Assembly (NCBI GenBank): GCA_934096815.1
Contig: CAKOMY010000003.1
Location: 1-64,000 of the forward strand
Reading direction: 5' to 3'
DNA length: 64,000 nt
DNA from: an uncultured Bacilli bacterium
Lineage (GTDB): Bacteria; Bacillota_I; Bacilli_A; RF39; UBA660
Shown: one piece after another, positions 1 to 7,688 of the stretch
Position numbering within the stretch: position 1 is the first letter of the stretch
Layout of the letters: each line of letters starts with the position of its first letter
Position numbers and translations under genes: made by a program
Notes under the pieces: generated by a model
Seen by the model: the letters and a program-made list of their open reading frames with translations, nothing else
Told to the model about the DNA's origin: nothing
Database searches by the model: none

Positions 1-1
1 A

Positions 2-25
2 CAAAAAAACTAACATTTCTGTTAG
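2..25 (-). terminator. Intrinsic terminator of tRNA-Arg(CCT)
   Basis: Read on the minus strand, a CTAACA/TGTTAG stem with a GAAA loop is followed by a run of seven T. It lies just downstream of the minus-strand tRNA-Arg gene and would end its transcript. Confidence 0.75.
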
Positions 26-72
26 TAATTTATTACTCTCGAATTTATAAAAGTTCGAGTTTCCTATCAATC

Positions 73-150
73 TGGTGTCCCCGGGCAGAATCGAACTGCC
101 AACCTATCCCTTAGGAGGGGATTGCTCTATCCTGCTTGAGCTACGAGGAC
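73..150 (-). tRNA. tRNA-Arg(CCT)
   Basis: The minus strand folds into a full cloverleaf. The acceptor stem is GTCCTCG/CGGGGAC with discriminator A and an encoded CCA at 73-75. The anticodon stem ATCCC/GGGAT closes the loop CTCCTAA, giving anticodon CCT. The T arm contains TTCGATT. It reads AGG codons, which are rare here, and stands alone with its own terminator. Confidence 0.96.
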
Positions 151-209
151 TTAATTACCATTAAAGTATACCATATTTATTTTAAAAGTGTTACAATAAT
201 TACGAAAGG

Positions 210-578
210 ATGATTAAAATAGAAGAATTAATAATAAAAAAATGTGAAAAATGTGGAAACACAGTAAGAGTTTTAAATAATACTAATACTATAACTTGTT
301 GTGGAGAAGAAATGAAAGTATTAGAACCACTTTATGAAGAAAACAATGTCCATGTTCCTAATGCGATAAAAAAAGATCGTTCACTTTATATAACAATGGA
401 TCATGTTATGGAAGAAGACCACTATATATCTAAAATATATATTTTGAGATATAATGAAGTAATTGAATATAATTTTACTCCAGAAGATGAAATTGCTTTC
501 GTATTTCCCTATAGCGAAGAAATTAAAGTTTATGCTTTATGCAATAAACATGGCTTATGGGAAGGAAAAATAAAGTAA
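210..578 (+). CDS. Desulfoferrodoxin-type superoxide reductase
   Basis: Predicted cytosolic superoxide reductase, 122 aa, reducing superoxide to peroxide without making oxygen. The N-terminus has a desulforedoxin-like Fe(Cys)4 site (CEKCGN, then a CC pair about 17 residues on). The C-terminus ends with the catalytic-centre signature YALCNKHGLW, supplying the Cys and His iron ligands; His residues around VMEEDHYI complete the site. Both metal sites make it the two-iron class. The start is uncertain: the AAAGGA ribosome site touches the ATG at 210, so a non-ATG start a few codons on is possible. It overlaps mscL by one base (TAATG). Confidence 0.88.
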   Translation: MIKIEELIIKKCEKCGNTVRVLNNTNTITCCGEEMKVLEPLYEENNVHVPNAIKKDRSLYITMDHVMEEDHYISKIYILRYNEVIEYNFTPEDEIAFVFPYSEEIKVYALCNKHGLWEGKIK

Positions 579-1012
579 TGGAAAAAAATATTAGAAAAGC
601 AACTGAAAAATTAGCTAAATCAAATAAAAAATTTATCAAAGAATTTAAAGAATTTATATCCCGTGGTAATGTCGTTGACCTAGCTGTTGCTGTTGTAATT
701 GGTGGATCATTTAGTAAAATAGTTTCATCCTTAGTTAATGATATAATTATGCCTTTAGTAGGAATTATTATTGGTGGAATTAACTTTACTAGTTTATCAA
801 TTAAATTTAAAGATGCTACTATTAATTATGGAAACTTTATTCAAACAGTTATTGATTTTCTTATCGTAGCATGGTGTATATTTGTAGCTATTAAATTAAT
901 AAATAGTTTTCAAAGAAAGAAAAAAGAAGAAGATAAAAAAGATGAACCACCTAAAAAAGATGAACAAATACTTCTTTTAGAAGAAATTCGTGATTTATTA
1001 AAAAATAAATAG
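578..1012 (+). CDS. mscL: Large-conductance mechanosensitive channel MscL
   Basis: Membrane tension-gated channel, about 144 aa, that releases solutes on osmotic downshock. The conserved TM1 segment (FISRGNVVDLAVAVVIGGSF) and TM2 (about residues 85-110) are present, followed by a Lys/Glu-rich cytoplasmic helix ending LLEEIRDLL. An N-terminal Lys-rich extension of about 20 residues precedes the usual start of the family. The ATG at 578 overlaps the stop of the superoxide reductase gene, which suggests translational coupling; an in-frame ATG at 557 would add seven residues. Membership of the family is clear. Confidence 0.95.
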   Translation: MEKNIRKATEKLAKSNKKFIKEFKEFISRGNVVDLAVAVVIGGSFSKIVSSLVNDIIMPLVGIIIGGINFTSLSIKFKDATINYGNFIQTVIDFLIVAWCIFVAIKLINSFQRKKKEEDKKDEPPKKDEQILLLEEIRDLLKNK

Positions 1013-1138
1013 GCCATCATAATATTCAAATAAATTTATTTCGAATACCATATATTAGAGTTTATGATAATAATCTTTCTTCTTTCTAACCTTTCTTTAT
1101 TCTTATTTTACCCTTAAATATCTTAGACTCACATAGGC

Positions 1139-1169
1139 AAGGACTACATAAATGTTAGTCCTTTTATTA
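1139..1169 (+). terminator. Intrinsic terminator after mscL
   Basis: An 8-bp stem AAGGACTA/TAGTCCTT is followed by TTTATT. It separates the mscL transcript from the acyltransferase operon. Confidence 0.75.
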
Positions 1170-1179
1170 ATGTTAAAAT

Positions 1180-1190
1180 TATGCTAAAAT
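1180..1190 (+). promoter_or_regulatory. Extended -10 promoter, near-leaderless start
   Basis: TATGCTAAAAT fits the TGCTATAAT-type extended -10 used elsewhere in this genome. Transcription would start near 1197, at or one base before the GTG at 1198, and no ribosome binding site precedes that codon. Confidence 0.5.
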
Positions 1191-1197
1191 ATTTTAT

Positions 1198-1779
1198 GTG
1201 ATAAATAAGATGATATTATATAAAATATTAAGACCAATAGTCTATTTAATTTTTAAAATTGTTTATAAACCAGTTATTATCAACAAAGAAAATATTTCCA
1301 AAGAAGGAAGATGTATACTAGCTGGTACTCATACTAATAACTTAGATTTTATAACAGTTGGAATGGGTACTAAAAGGCCAGTAAGATACGTTGCAAAAGA
1401 TGAATTAATGAAAGGAATAAAAAAATACTTTTTTAAAGCTGTTGGAATAATTCCTGTAAACCGTCGTATTCATGATAAATCTGTAATTCCTACTTGTGTT
1501 AATATACTAAATAAAGAACAATTAGTAGGTATTTTCCCAGAGGGAACTATAAATCGTACTAAAGATATAATAATGCCATTTAAAAAAGGTGCAGTAGTAA
1601 TGTCCATAAGAGCAAAATCTAAAATAGTCCCATTTGCCATTAATGGAAATTATAAAAGAGGTAAATTAAAAATTATATATGGTAAAGCATATTATCCTCA
1701 AACTGAAGATATTGAAAAAGAAACGAAAGTTTTAGAGGATAAAGTAATAGATTTAATTAAGAAAGTAAGTGATAAATAA
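1198..1779 (+). CDS. 1-acyl-sn-glycerol-3-phosphate acyltransferase, PlsC family
   Basis: Membrane-associated acyltransferase, 193 aa, expected to add the second acyl chain to lysophosphatidate. It has the catalytic HX4D box (GTHTNNLDF, near residue 44) and the substrate-binding FPEGT box (IFPEGTINR, near residue 105). A hydrophobic N-terminus can anchor it. The start is GTG at 1198 or ATG at 1210; neither has a Shine-Dalgarno sequence and the promoter is immediately upstream, so the message may be leaderless. It is the first gene of a three-gene operon and is followed directly by an acyl-CoA synthetase at 1780. Confidence 0.87.
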   Translation: MINKMILYKILRPIVYLIFKIVYKPVIINKENISKEGRCILAGTHTNNLDFITVGMGTKRPVRYVAKDELMKGIKKYFFKAVGIIPVNRRIHDKSVIPTCVNILNKEQLVGIFPEGTINRTKDIIMPFKKGAVVMSIRAKSKIVPFAINGNYKRGKLKIIYGKAYYPQTEDIEKETKVLEDKVIDLIKKVSDK

Positions 1780-3540
1780 ATGAATTATTTAAAAAAGATA
1801 TTTAATAAAGAAAAATCCATTGAATTAAAAAAGGGAGATGACTCTACTAATCATTTAGATTATCCAACAGGATCAATGATTAATGAAGTAGAAAAGATAG
1901 TTAAAGATTATCCATATAATTATGCATTAGAATACTATGGAAATAATATAACATATAAGAAATTTTATGAACTTATTAACAAATGTGCTAAAAGTTTAAA
2001 AATGATAGGTGTTGAACCAAAAGATAAAGTAACAATTTGTATGCCTAATATGCCAGAAGCAATCATTATGTTTTATGCAGTAAATTTAATTGGCGCTGTT
2101 GCATCCATGATTCACCCACTAGCAAGTGTTAATGAAGTAGAGTATTATATCGATGCCGCCCAAAGTAAATACATTTTAACAGTTGATTTATTTGCTGAAA
2201 AAGTAATAGAAGCAGCTCGTAAAGCAGGTGCTAAGAAAATAATTATTTCAAATGTAACAGAAGAAATGTCATTTGCTTATCGCAACTTAATTAATATTTA
2301 TACAGATGTAACAAATTATATTAATAAAAAAGAAAAATTAAAATTAAATGATGAAGATCTACTTTCATGGAAATCGTTTATGACTTTAGGAGAATCATAT
2401 TTTGGAGATTATATTTATCCTGTTAAAGCAAAAGATGAAGCAGTTATCCTTTATTCCGGTGGAACAACTGGTAAACCAAAGGGAGTACGTTTATCTAATT
2501 TAGGATTTAACGCTATTGCTAAACAATGCTCTAATCAAACAGGTGCTAGAACTGGTGATTCAGCCTTAGTAATTTTACCTATATTCCATGGCTTTGGACT
2601 AGCAGTTAGCGTACATACTCCATTAATTAACGGACTTCGATGCGTACTTGTTCCTAAATTTAAACAAAGTGATTTTGTAAGATTAATCAAAAAATATAAG
2701 CCAGCATTTCTAATAGGTGTCCCAGCAATGTTTGAAGCATTAACTCATAGCGAAGATAAATCAGAATACTTAAAATGCGTTAAAAACGCGATTTGTGGTG
2801 GAGATATTTTAACTAAAGAATTAAATGATAAAGTTAATAATTATTTTAAAGAACATGGATCTATTGCTGAAATAAGACTAGGTTATGGATTAACAGAATC
2901 AACTGCAGCATGCTCATTAACACCAAGATTCTTTTTTAAAGAAAATTGTGTAGGTAAACCATTAGCTGATATGAATATCGTTATTTGTAAAGAAGGAACA
3001 ACTAAAGAACTTAGAAACAATAAAGTAGGAGAAATATGCGTTACCGGTCCATCAGTCATGTTAGGATATTTAAATGAAGAAGAAGAAACTAAAAACACTT
3101 TAAAAATGCATGAAGATGGTAAAATATATTTACATACAGGAGACTTAGGATACATTGATAAAGATGGATATGTTTTCTTTAAATCAAGATTAAAAAGAAT
3201 GATCGTTACTAATGGCTATAATGTTTATCCATCAGTTATGGAAAAAATAATTAGAGAACATCCTGCTATAGAAGATGTTGTGGTTGTTGGAATACCTCAT
3301 CCCTATAAAAAACAAGTTCCTATTGCTAATATCGTTTTAAAAGATAATTATAATGAAAGTGCTGAGTTAACAGATGATATAAAAAAATTCTGTGAAAAAT
3401 CTATTGCTAAATATTCAATGCCTTATCGTTATAATTATATTAAGAGTGTACCTAAAACCTTAATAGGTAAAGTTAACTTTAAAAAATTAGAAGAAGAATG
3501 TTCTAGAAAGTATGGTAAAAAAGATGAAAGAGCCTCATAA
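1780..3540 (+). CDS. AMP-dependent acyl-CoA/fatty acid synthetase
   Basis: ANL-superfamily adenylating enzyme, 586 aa, that activates a carboxylic acid, most likely a fatty acid, to acyl-AMP and then acyl-CoA. The P-loop YSGGTTGKPKG lies near residue 225, the A5 motif YGLTES near 368, the A7 motif TGDLGY near 452 and the C-terminal catalytic lysine in LIGKVNFKKL. It sits between two PlsC-type acyltransferases, with a direct stop/start junction upstream and a short overlap downstream. This suggests it activates exogenous or recycled fatty acids for phospholipid synthesis. The exact substrate cannot be read from sequence. Confidence 0.88.
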   Translation: MNYLKKIFNKEKSIELKKGDDSTNHLDYPTGSMINEVEKIVKDYPYNYALEYYGNNITYKKFYELINKCAKSLKMIGVEPKDKVTICMPNMPEAIIMFYAVNLIGAVASMIHPLASVNEVEYYIDAAQSKYILTVDLFAEKVIEAARKAGAKKIIISNVTEEMSFAYRNLINIYTDVTNYINKKEKLKLNDEDLLSWKSFMTLGESYFGDYIYPVKAKDEAVILYSGGTTGKPKGVRLSNLGFNAIAKQCSNQTGARTGDSALVILPIFHGFGLAVSVHTPLINGLRCVLVPKFKQSDFVRLIKKYKPAFLIGVPAMFEALTHSEDKSEYLKCVKNAICGGDILTKELNDKVNNYFKEHGSIAEIRLGYGLTESTAACSLTPRFFFKENCVGKPLADMNIVICKEGTTKELRNNKVGEICVTGPSVMLGYLNEEEETKNTLKMHEDGKIYLHTGDLGYIDKDGYVFFKSRLKRMIVTNGYNVYPSVMEKIIREHPAIEDVVVVGIPHPYKKQVPIANIVLKDNYNESAELTDDIKKFCEKSIAKYSMPYRYNYIKSVPKTLIGKVNFKKLEEECSRKYGKKDERAS

Positions 3541-4375
3541 AATAGGGTATAAAATATTTTTAACAATCCTAAAACCAATATATAAATTATATTATCATCC
3601 AAGAATTATTAATAAAGAAGTAATTCCAATAAAGGGACCAGTTATAATTTGTTCTAATCACCTTCATTTATTTGATCAAAATACGGCCCTTTTATCTACT
3701 AAAAGAATGATCCATTACATGGCTAAAAAAGAACATTTAGATGGAAAATTTGGTTGGTTCTTTAAAACAGTTGGATGCATTAGAGTAGATAGAGAAATAC
3801 ATGATGAAACTGCTAAAAGTGAAACAATAAACTTACTTAAAAATGGATATATTGTTGGATTATTTCCTGAAGGAACAAGAAATCAAGTATTTGGTAAAGA
3901 AGAAATAAACAAAAAATTATATGAACTATACCAAGATGAATTAAGTTATAAAGATTTTATTAAAACACTAAAGAATAATCAAGTATGTATATCTGAATTA
4001 AATCTATTAAATAAGTTATTAGAAGATAATCGTATTACTTTAAAAGAATATAAAGAAAATGCATTAAATATTTATCCATATTTGGAACAACTACTTGAAA
4101 ATAATACTATAACTAAAGAGGAGTATGCATTATCTCAGTTATTACCAATTAAATTTGGTGCAGTATCACTAGCAGCTAAAACCGGAGCCACAATTGTTCC
4201 ATGTGCCGTTACTGGTAAATATACTTTTAAAGATAATCATTTAAATTTAAGATTTGGTACTCCATTTAAAGTGGAAAATGTTACCGATTTAGAAGAATAT
4301 CGAAATAAATTAGAACAAGAAATAATTAATTTAAAATTAGAAGGATTAGAAGACATTAAAAATCATAGAATATAA
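3524..4375 (+). CDS. PlsC-type acyltransferase with an inserted SHOCT-like segment
   Basis: Second acyltransferase of the operon, about 283 aa. The HX4D box (NHLHLFD) and FPEGTRN box are present, and the C-terminal part resumes with LPIKFGAVSLA, normally found about ten residues after FPEGT. Here about 75 residues lie between them. They are helical and contain two repeats resembling the SHOCT motif (LLEDNRITLKEY and LLENNTITKEEY). An ATG at 3512 is also possible; both starts overlap the upstream gene. The enzyme class is clear, while the role of the insert is unknown. Confidence 0.82.
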   Translation: MKEPHKIGYKIFLTILKPIYKLYYHPRIINKEVIPIKGPVIICSNHLHLFDQNTALLSTKRMIHYMAKKEHLDGKFGWFFKTVGCIRVDREIHDETAKSETINLLKNGYIVGLFPEGTRNQVFGKEEINKKLYELYQDELSYKDFIKTLKNNQVCISELNLLNKLLEDNRITLKEYKENALNIYPYLEQLLENNTITKEEYALSQLLPIKFGAVSLAAKTGATIVPCAVTGKYTFKDNHLNLRFGTPFKVENVTDLEEYRNKLEQEIINLKLEGLEDIKNHRI

Positions 4376-4435
4376 TATCTTTTTTTCTATATTGATAAAT
4401 AAATTAATATGAGAAAAAATAAAACAAAAAAATGT

Positions 4436-4464
4436 TTGCGTTTTCTTTACTTTTATGCTATAAT
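4436..4464 (+). promoter_or_regulatory. Sigma-A promoter of the surface protein gene
   Basis: TTGCGT, a 17-base spacer ending TATGC, then TATAAT. A clear GAAAGAGGG ribosome site follows before the ATG at 4497. Confidence 0.8.
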
Positions 4465-4496
4465 ATAAACCGTAATCAAAGAAAGAGGGTTTTAAA

Positions 4497-5387
4497 ATGA
4501 AAATTAATGAAATGAAAAGAGAAACAAAAAGAAGAATTTATGCTTTAGCACTTGCTTCAATTATGTTTGTATTACCTAAAACAAGAGCTTTTGCTGAAGA
4601 TGTTGATATGAGTTCTAAGGTTGATATTGATAAAGCTATAAGTGAATTGGTTCCAGATGATACACCTTCTGTTAAACCAGATCCTAAACCAGCTGATCCT
4701 GTAAAGCCAACAGATCCAGTTAAACCAACTGAACCAACTGATCCTGTAAAGCCAACAGATCCTGTTACTCCAACAGAACCAGCTAAACCAACAGAACCTA
4801 CTAATCCTGTAAATCCTACGGAACCAAGTAATCCAACAGAACCAACAAATGGTATAGAAGATGATGAAAATAAAAATAATAGTCAAAAGAAATGTGATCA
4901 TGTATGGGGAGCTGCCGATGATGTTACTGATCAAAAAGCTCCATCTTGTACTACTGATGGACATTATACTGAAATCTTTCATTGTAAAAAGTGTGAACAA
5001 GAAAAGAGAGTGTCTCATACTATTTCTGCACCAGGTCATAAATGGGATGGTGGAACAAGAGAAGGCAATAAAATAATTTATAGATGTCAAAATAAAGGAT
5101 GTTATGAAGAATATGTGAAAACACCTGATCCAACAGAACCAACTAAAGGTACAGAGCCTACTACTCCTACAACTCCTGTAACTCCAACTAAACCTGGAAA
5201 ACCTACTGATGTTCCTAAAACTGGTGATAATAGTATGATTTCTCAAGTTTTGGCTGGCGCTGTATTAGCATCAACAGCTGCTTTTACTCTAGTAGGAACA
5301 GCAATATATAAAGTAAGAAAAGAATCAGAAACAGCTGAACCAGTTGTTGATGATAATTATAAAGGAAAATTTCTTAGTAAAAGATAA
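4497..5387 (+). CDS. Sortase-anchored surface protein with Pro/Thr-rich repeats
   Basis: Predicted cell-wall protein, 296 aa. An N-terminal signal peptide (hydrophobic core LALASIMFVLP, cleavage near AFA-ED) is followed by a low-complexity Pro/Thr/Glu/Lys region at residues 58-120. Next comes a Cys/His module (CDHVW, CTTDGHYTEIFHCKKC, GHKWDGG) like the metal-binding-type repeats of Clostridial wall proteins. A second Pro/Thr segment leads to the sorting-like signal VPKTGD, a hydrophobic helix and a charged tail. The Pro/Thr stretch probably spans the wall. The partner sortase may be the one at 21176. The ligand is unknown. Confidence 0.75.
   Translation: MKINEMKRETKRRIYALALASIMFVLPKTRAFAEDVDMSSKVDIDKAISELVPDDTPSVKPDPKPADPVKPTDPVKPTEPTDPVKPTDPVTPTEPAKPTEPTNPVNPTEPSNPTEPTNGIEDDENKNNSQKKCDHVWGAADDVTDQKAPSCTTDGHYTEIFHCKKCEQEKRVSHTISAPGHKWDGGTREGNKIIYRCQNKGCYEEYVKTPDPTEPTKGTEPTTPTTPVTPTKPGKPTDVPKTGDNSMISQVLAGAVLASTAAFTLVGTAIYKVRKESETAEPVVDDNYKGKFLSKR
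4672..4854 (+). repeat. Short tandem coding repeats (Pro-Thr-[Glu/Asp]-Pro)
   Basis: Imperfect 12-21 base repeats built on CCAACAGAACCA and CCTGTAAAGCCAACAGATCCA encode the Pro/Thr-rich stalk of the surface protein. Such tracts can change length by slippage. Confidence 0.75.
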
Positions 5388-5434
5388 CCTAAAATAAAAA
5401 TATACATAAAATACACTAGAAAGGATAGTGTATT
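5387..5434 (+). promoter_or_regulatory. Hairpin and candidate sporulation promoter before the cotD-like gene
   Basis: A perfect 9-bp hairpin, AATACACTA/TAGTGTATT (5410-5434), followed by T4, looks like the terminator of the surface protein gene. Its loop GAAAGGA is the only ribosome site for the next gene. AC at 5387, a 16-base gap, and CATAAAATA at 5405-5413 match the sigma-K form AC-N16-CATANNNTA. Transcription from it would begin near the loop, so the message would lack the left arm. Confidence 0.45.
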
Positions 5435-5438
5435 TTTT

Positions 5439-5696
5439 ATGAAGGAAAAAAGATGTGCTGACGACTATATGATGAATGACCAAATGATGGATAATACTAT
5501 GCAGGCTCCAATTTATGAATGTCCTTGTGAAAGAGTATGTCATCGTGAAATATGTCATGAGGTTAGACATGTAAAACCAATTCATACTAGAATTATTAAT
5601 CATCACATATATCATCATACTTGTACACCATGTTTCACTTGTTCAGAGGAAGATGAAATTTGTAATGTGTATGATTATAGTTGTAAATGCAGATAA
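5439..5696 (+). CDS. CotD-like spore coat protein
   Basis: Small Cys/His-rich protein of 85 aa. Cys pairs (CPCERVCHREICHEV, CTPCFTC, SCKC) flank a His-rich segment (HTRIINHHIYHHTC) that resembles the core of Bacillus CotD inner-coat proteins. It has no membrane segment or signal peptide, as expected for a coat protein assembled from the mother-cell cytosol. Sporulation genes elsewhere in the window (spoVS, gerA-gerC-gerB) support the call. The ribosome site GAAAGGA lies in a hairpin loop 13 bases upstream of ATG. The assignment rests on composition and motif, so it is moderate. Confidence 0.65.
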   Translation: MKEKRCADDYMMNDQMMDNTMQAPIYECPCERVCHREICHEVRHVKPIHTRIINHHIYHHTCTPCFTCSEEDEICNVYDYSCKCR

Positions 5697-5788
5697 TTAA
5701 AATTGTCAAATAAGTGTATATTTATACATAAAAATATATTTTTTAATTATTTAATGTAGTATATTTATAACGTAGAGGAGAGATAAAT

Positions 5789-5983
5789 ATGCTATATCCA
5801 TCAATCGATAAAATACTAAATTATGTTGATTCAAAATACAAATTAGTACATATCGTTGCTAAAAGAAGTATCCAAATGAAGGAAACTGGACACTACCAAC
5901 TTCCACTAAATGAATATCATAATAAAAAAGAATTAGGAAGAGCATTAGAGGAAGTAGATAAAGGTTTAATTAAATACAATTAA
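5789..5983 (+). CDS. rpoZ: RNA polymerase omega subunit
   Basis: 64 aa, matching the N-terminal core of omega: MLYPSIDKIL, DSKYKLVHIVAKRSIQM. Omega binds the beta-prime subunit and aids RNA polymerase assembly. The length is typical of short Firmicute versions. A good ribosome site (GAGGAGAG) precedes the ATG. It stands apart from the usual gmk-rpoZ neighbourhood, and a T-rich stretch follows its stop. Confidence 0.9.
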   Translation: MLYPSIDKILNYVDSKYKLVHIVAKRSIQMKETGHYQLPLNEYHNKKELGRALEEVDKGLIKYN

Positions 5984-5996
5984 ATCTTTTTTTTGC

Positions 5997-6024
5997 TTGA
6001 CGGGGGGGTATTTAAAGGTATAAT
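5997..6024 (+). promoter_or_regulatory. Promoter with a G7 tract in the spacer
   Basis: TTGACG (5997-6002) and TATAAT (6019-6024) are separated by 16 bases. Seven consecutive G (6002-6008) cover the last base of the -35 element and the first part of the spacer. One added G would give the optimal 17-base spacing. The start codon at 6048 is preceded by GGTGAT. Confidence 0.7.
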
Positions 6025-6047
6025 TTCACTAGGATATGGTGATTTAT

Positions 6048-7598
6048 ATGAATAATAAAGAAGAACAAATAAAAGTATATGTAATGATAGGAACAATAGT
6101 GATGCTTATAGTGATCTTTTCGGGAATAACATATGCTTTTTTTAGTGCCAGTAATAATAAAGGAAGTACATCGATAGTAGAAGTAAAAAGTGGAAAGATG
6201 ACGATAAGTTATGCCGATGGTAAAAGTAGTTTGTTAGTATCAAAAGATATTCAACCAAGTAATAAGATAATAATAGATAAAACTTTCACATTAACGGGAA
6301 CAAATACAACTAGTGGACTAACAATGCCATATAAAGTAGGAATAAAATATACAAATGAATTTAGTAATGGTCAGTTACATTATTACTTAAAGAGGACGAA
6401 TCAAAATGCAAATATCACAAGTAATTTAATAGGAACAAGTAATCAAACAATTCCAGGAAATACAACAGATACTGGATATACCAGTGGAATCTTTATAAAA
6501 AATAATATTGAAAGTTATTTAGAAATAGCAAACGGGGAATTTAAAGCAGGAACGTCAAATCAAATTATTACTTTTAATTTAAAAATTCAATTTCCCGATA
6601 CAGGTATTAATCAAGACATTGAAAAAGGCAAAAGTTTTACAGGAGAAATAGTAGTAAACTATGAAAATGAAACAGGAGTAGATTATATAACAAAATTATA
6701 TAATGAAGATAAAGAAAATAATGGATTACTAATGGATGATACTAAAGATGCCAATATTAGATATAGTGGAAGTAATCCGAATAACTATGTTGAGTTTGGT
6801 AATACAGACGAGTTATGGCGAATTATTGGAATATTTAATATAACAGATTCAAATGGCGTAACTAGTCAAAAACTAAAACTAGTAAGAAATGAATTATTAG
6901 GTGTATTTTCATGGGATGCAACTGGAAACAATAATTATGGATATAATGATTGGACAGAAGCTGATTTAATGAAAGAATTAAATGGAGACTATTTAGATAC
7001 TACTTTAACTGCCAATAAAACAAACTGGTATAATTCTATTTATACATCTTCTGGCCCAACTTTTCAACAAAAAGGAGTTTTATATTATAATAAAATTATA
7101 AAATTACATTATCAACAAATGATTAGCGCATGTAACTGGAATATTGGAGGTAATGTATGGACGGGAAATTTTCTATATAATTTAAATACTAAAGATCAAT
7201 ATAATGCAGAAAGAAATACAAAAGTATATAATGGTTTCTCAACAACATGGACAGGTAAAATTGGACTTATATATGTTAGCGATTATGGATATGCATCAAC
7301 AGATAATGAATGTAGAAATGATATTAGAACAGGTGTAAAAGCAAATGCTTCATCAATGATTTATACTGATACCAAATGTAAAAATAATAATTGGTTACAC
7401 AAACAAAGTACATATTGGACATTATCATCATCATATTCTAGTAATAAAAGCGTATTTTATATTTTTAGCTTAGGAACTGCTCACATGGCTTATACATATA
7501 TAAGTGCAGATGTTTTTCCATCACTTTATTTATCTTCAAATGTTAGTATTTCTTCTGGAGATGGAAGTTCATCAAATCCATATGTTTTATCAATATAA
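6048..7598 (+). CDS. SipW-type (TasA-like) surface protein
   Basis: 516 aa, predicted extracellular. The N-terminal hydrophobic segment ends with ITYAFFSASNN, the signature of signals cut by SipW-type peptidase, followed by a beta-rich TasA/camelysin-like domain to about residue 210. The C-terminal part contains NIRYSG, NNYVEFG, DELWRIIG and ends with a GDGSSSNPYVL motif. This module recurs in many-copy surface families of uncultured Bacilli, as I recall, and resembles DUF6273-type domains. The start at 6048 is chosen for its GGTGAT site; an ATG at 6036 lacks one. Expression may be phase-variable through the G7 promoter tract. Confidence 0.7.
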   Translation: MNNKEEQIKVYVMIGTIVMLIVIFSGITYAFFSASNNKGSTSIVEVKSGKMTISYADGKSSLLVSKDIQPSNKIIIDKTFTLTGTNTTSGLTMPYKVGIKYTNEFSNGQLHYYLKRTNQNANITSNLIGTSNQTIPGNTTDTGYTSGIFIKNNIESYLEIANGEFKAGTSNQIITFNLKIQFPDTGINQDIEKGKSFTGEIVVNYENETGVDYITKLYNEDKENNGLLMDDTKDANIRYSGSNPNNYVEFGNTDELWRIIGIFNITDSNGVTSQKLKLVRNELLGVFSWDATGNNNYGYNDWTEADLMKELNGDYLDTTLTANKTNWYNSIYTSSGPTFQQKGVLYYNKIIKLHYQQMISACNWNIGGNVWTGNFLYNLNTKDQYNAERNTKVYNGFSTTWTGKIGLIYVSDYGYASTDNECRNDIRTGVKANASSMIYTDTKCKNNNWLHKQSTYWTLSSSYSSNKSVFYIFSLGTAHMAYTYISADVFPSLYLSSNVSISSGDGSSSNPYVLSI

Positions 7599-7623
7599 AT
7601 ATTAAATATAGAAAATTAAATTA

Positions 7624-7650
7624 AAACTACGCGTGGGTAGTTTTTTTCTT
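7624..7650 (+). terminator. Intrinsic terminator
   Basis: AAACTAC/GTAGTTT stem with a GCGTGG loop, followed by T7. It ends the surface protein transcript before ezrA. Confidence 0.8.
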
Positions 7651-7688
7651 TTTTAAAGTATGATAATATATAGTTGGGATGATATAAG

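Noticed and set aside
1013..1138. Structured RNA between mscL and the acyltransferase operon
   Set aside because: Short AT-rich complementary stretches (ATCATAA/TTATGAT and ATTC/GAAT) exist, but nothing distinguishes them from chance in such AT-rich DNA.
4572..5246. Long minus-strand ORF opposite the surface protein
   Set aside because: It mirrors the Pro/Thr-rich repeats of the real plus-strand gene, has Ile/Ser/Phe/Trp-rich low-complexity translation and no ribosome site.
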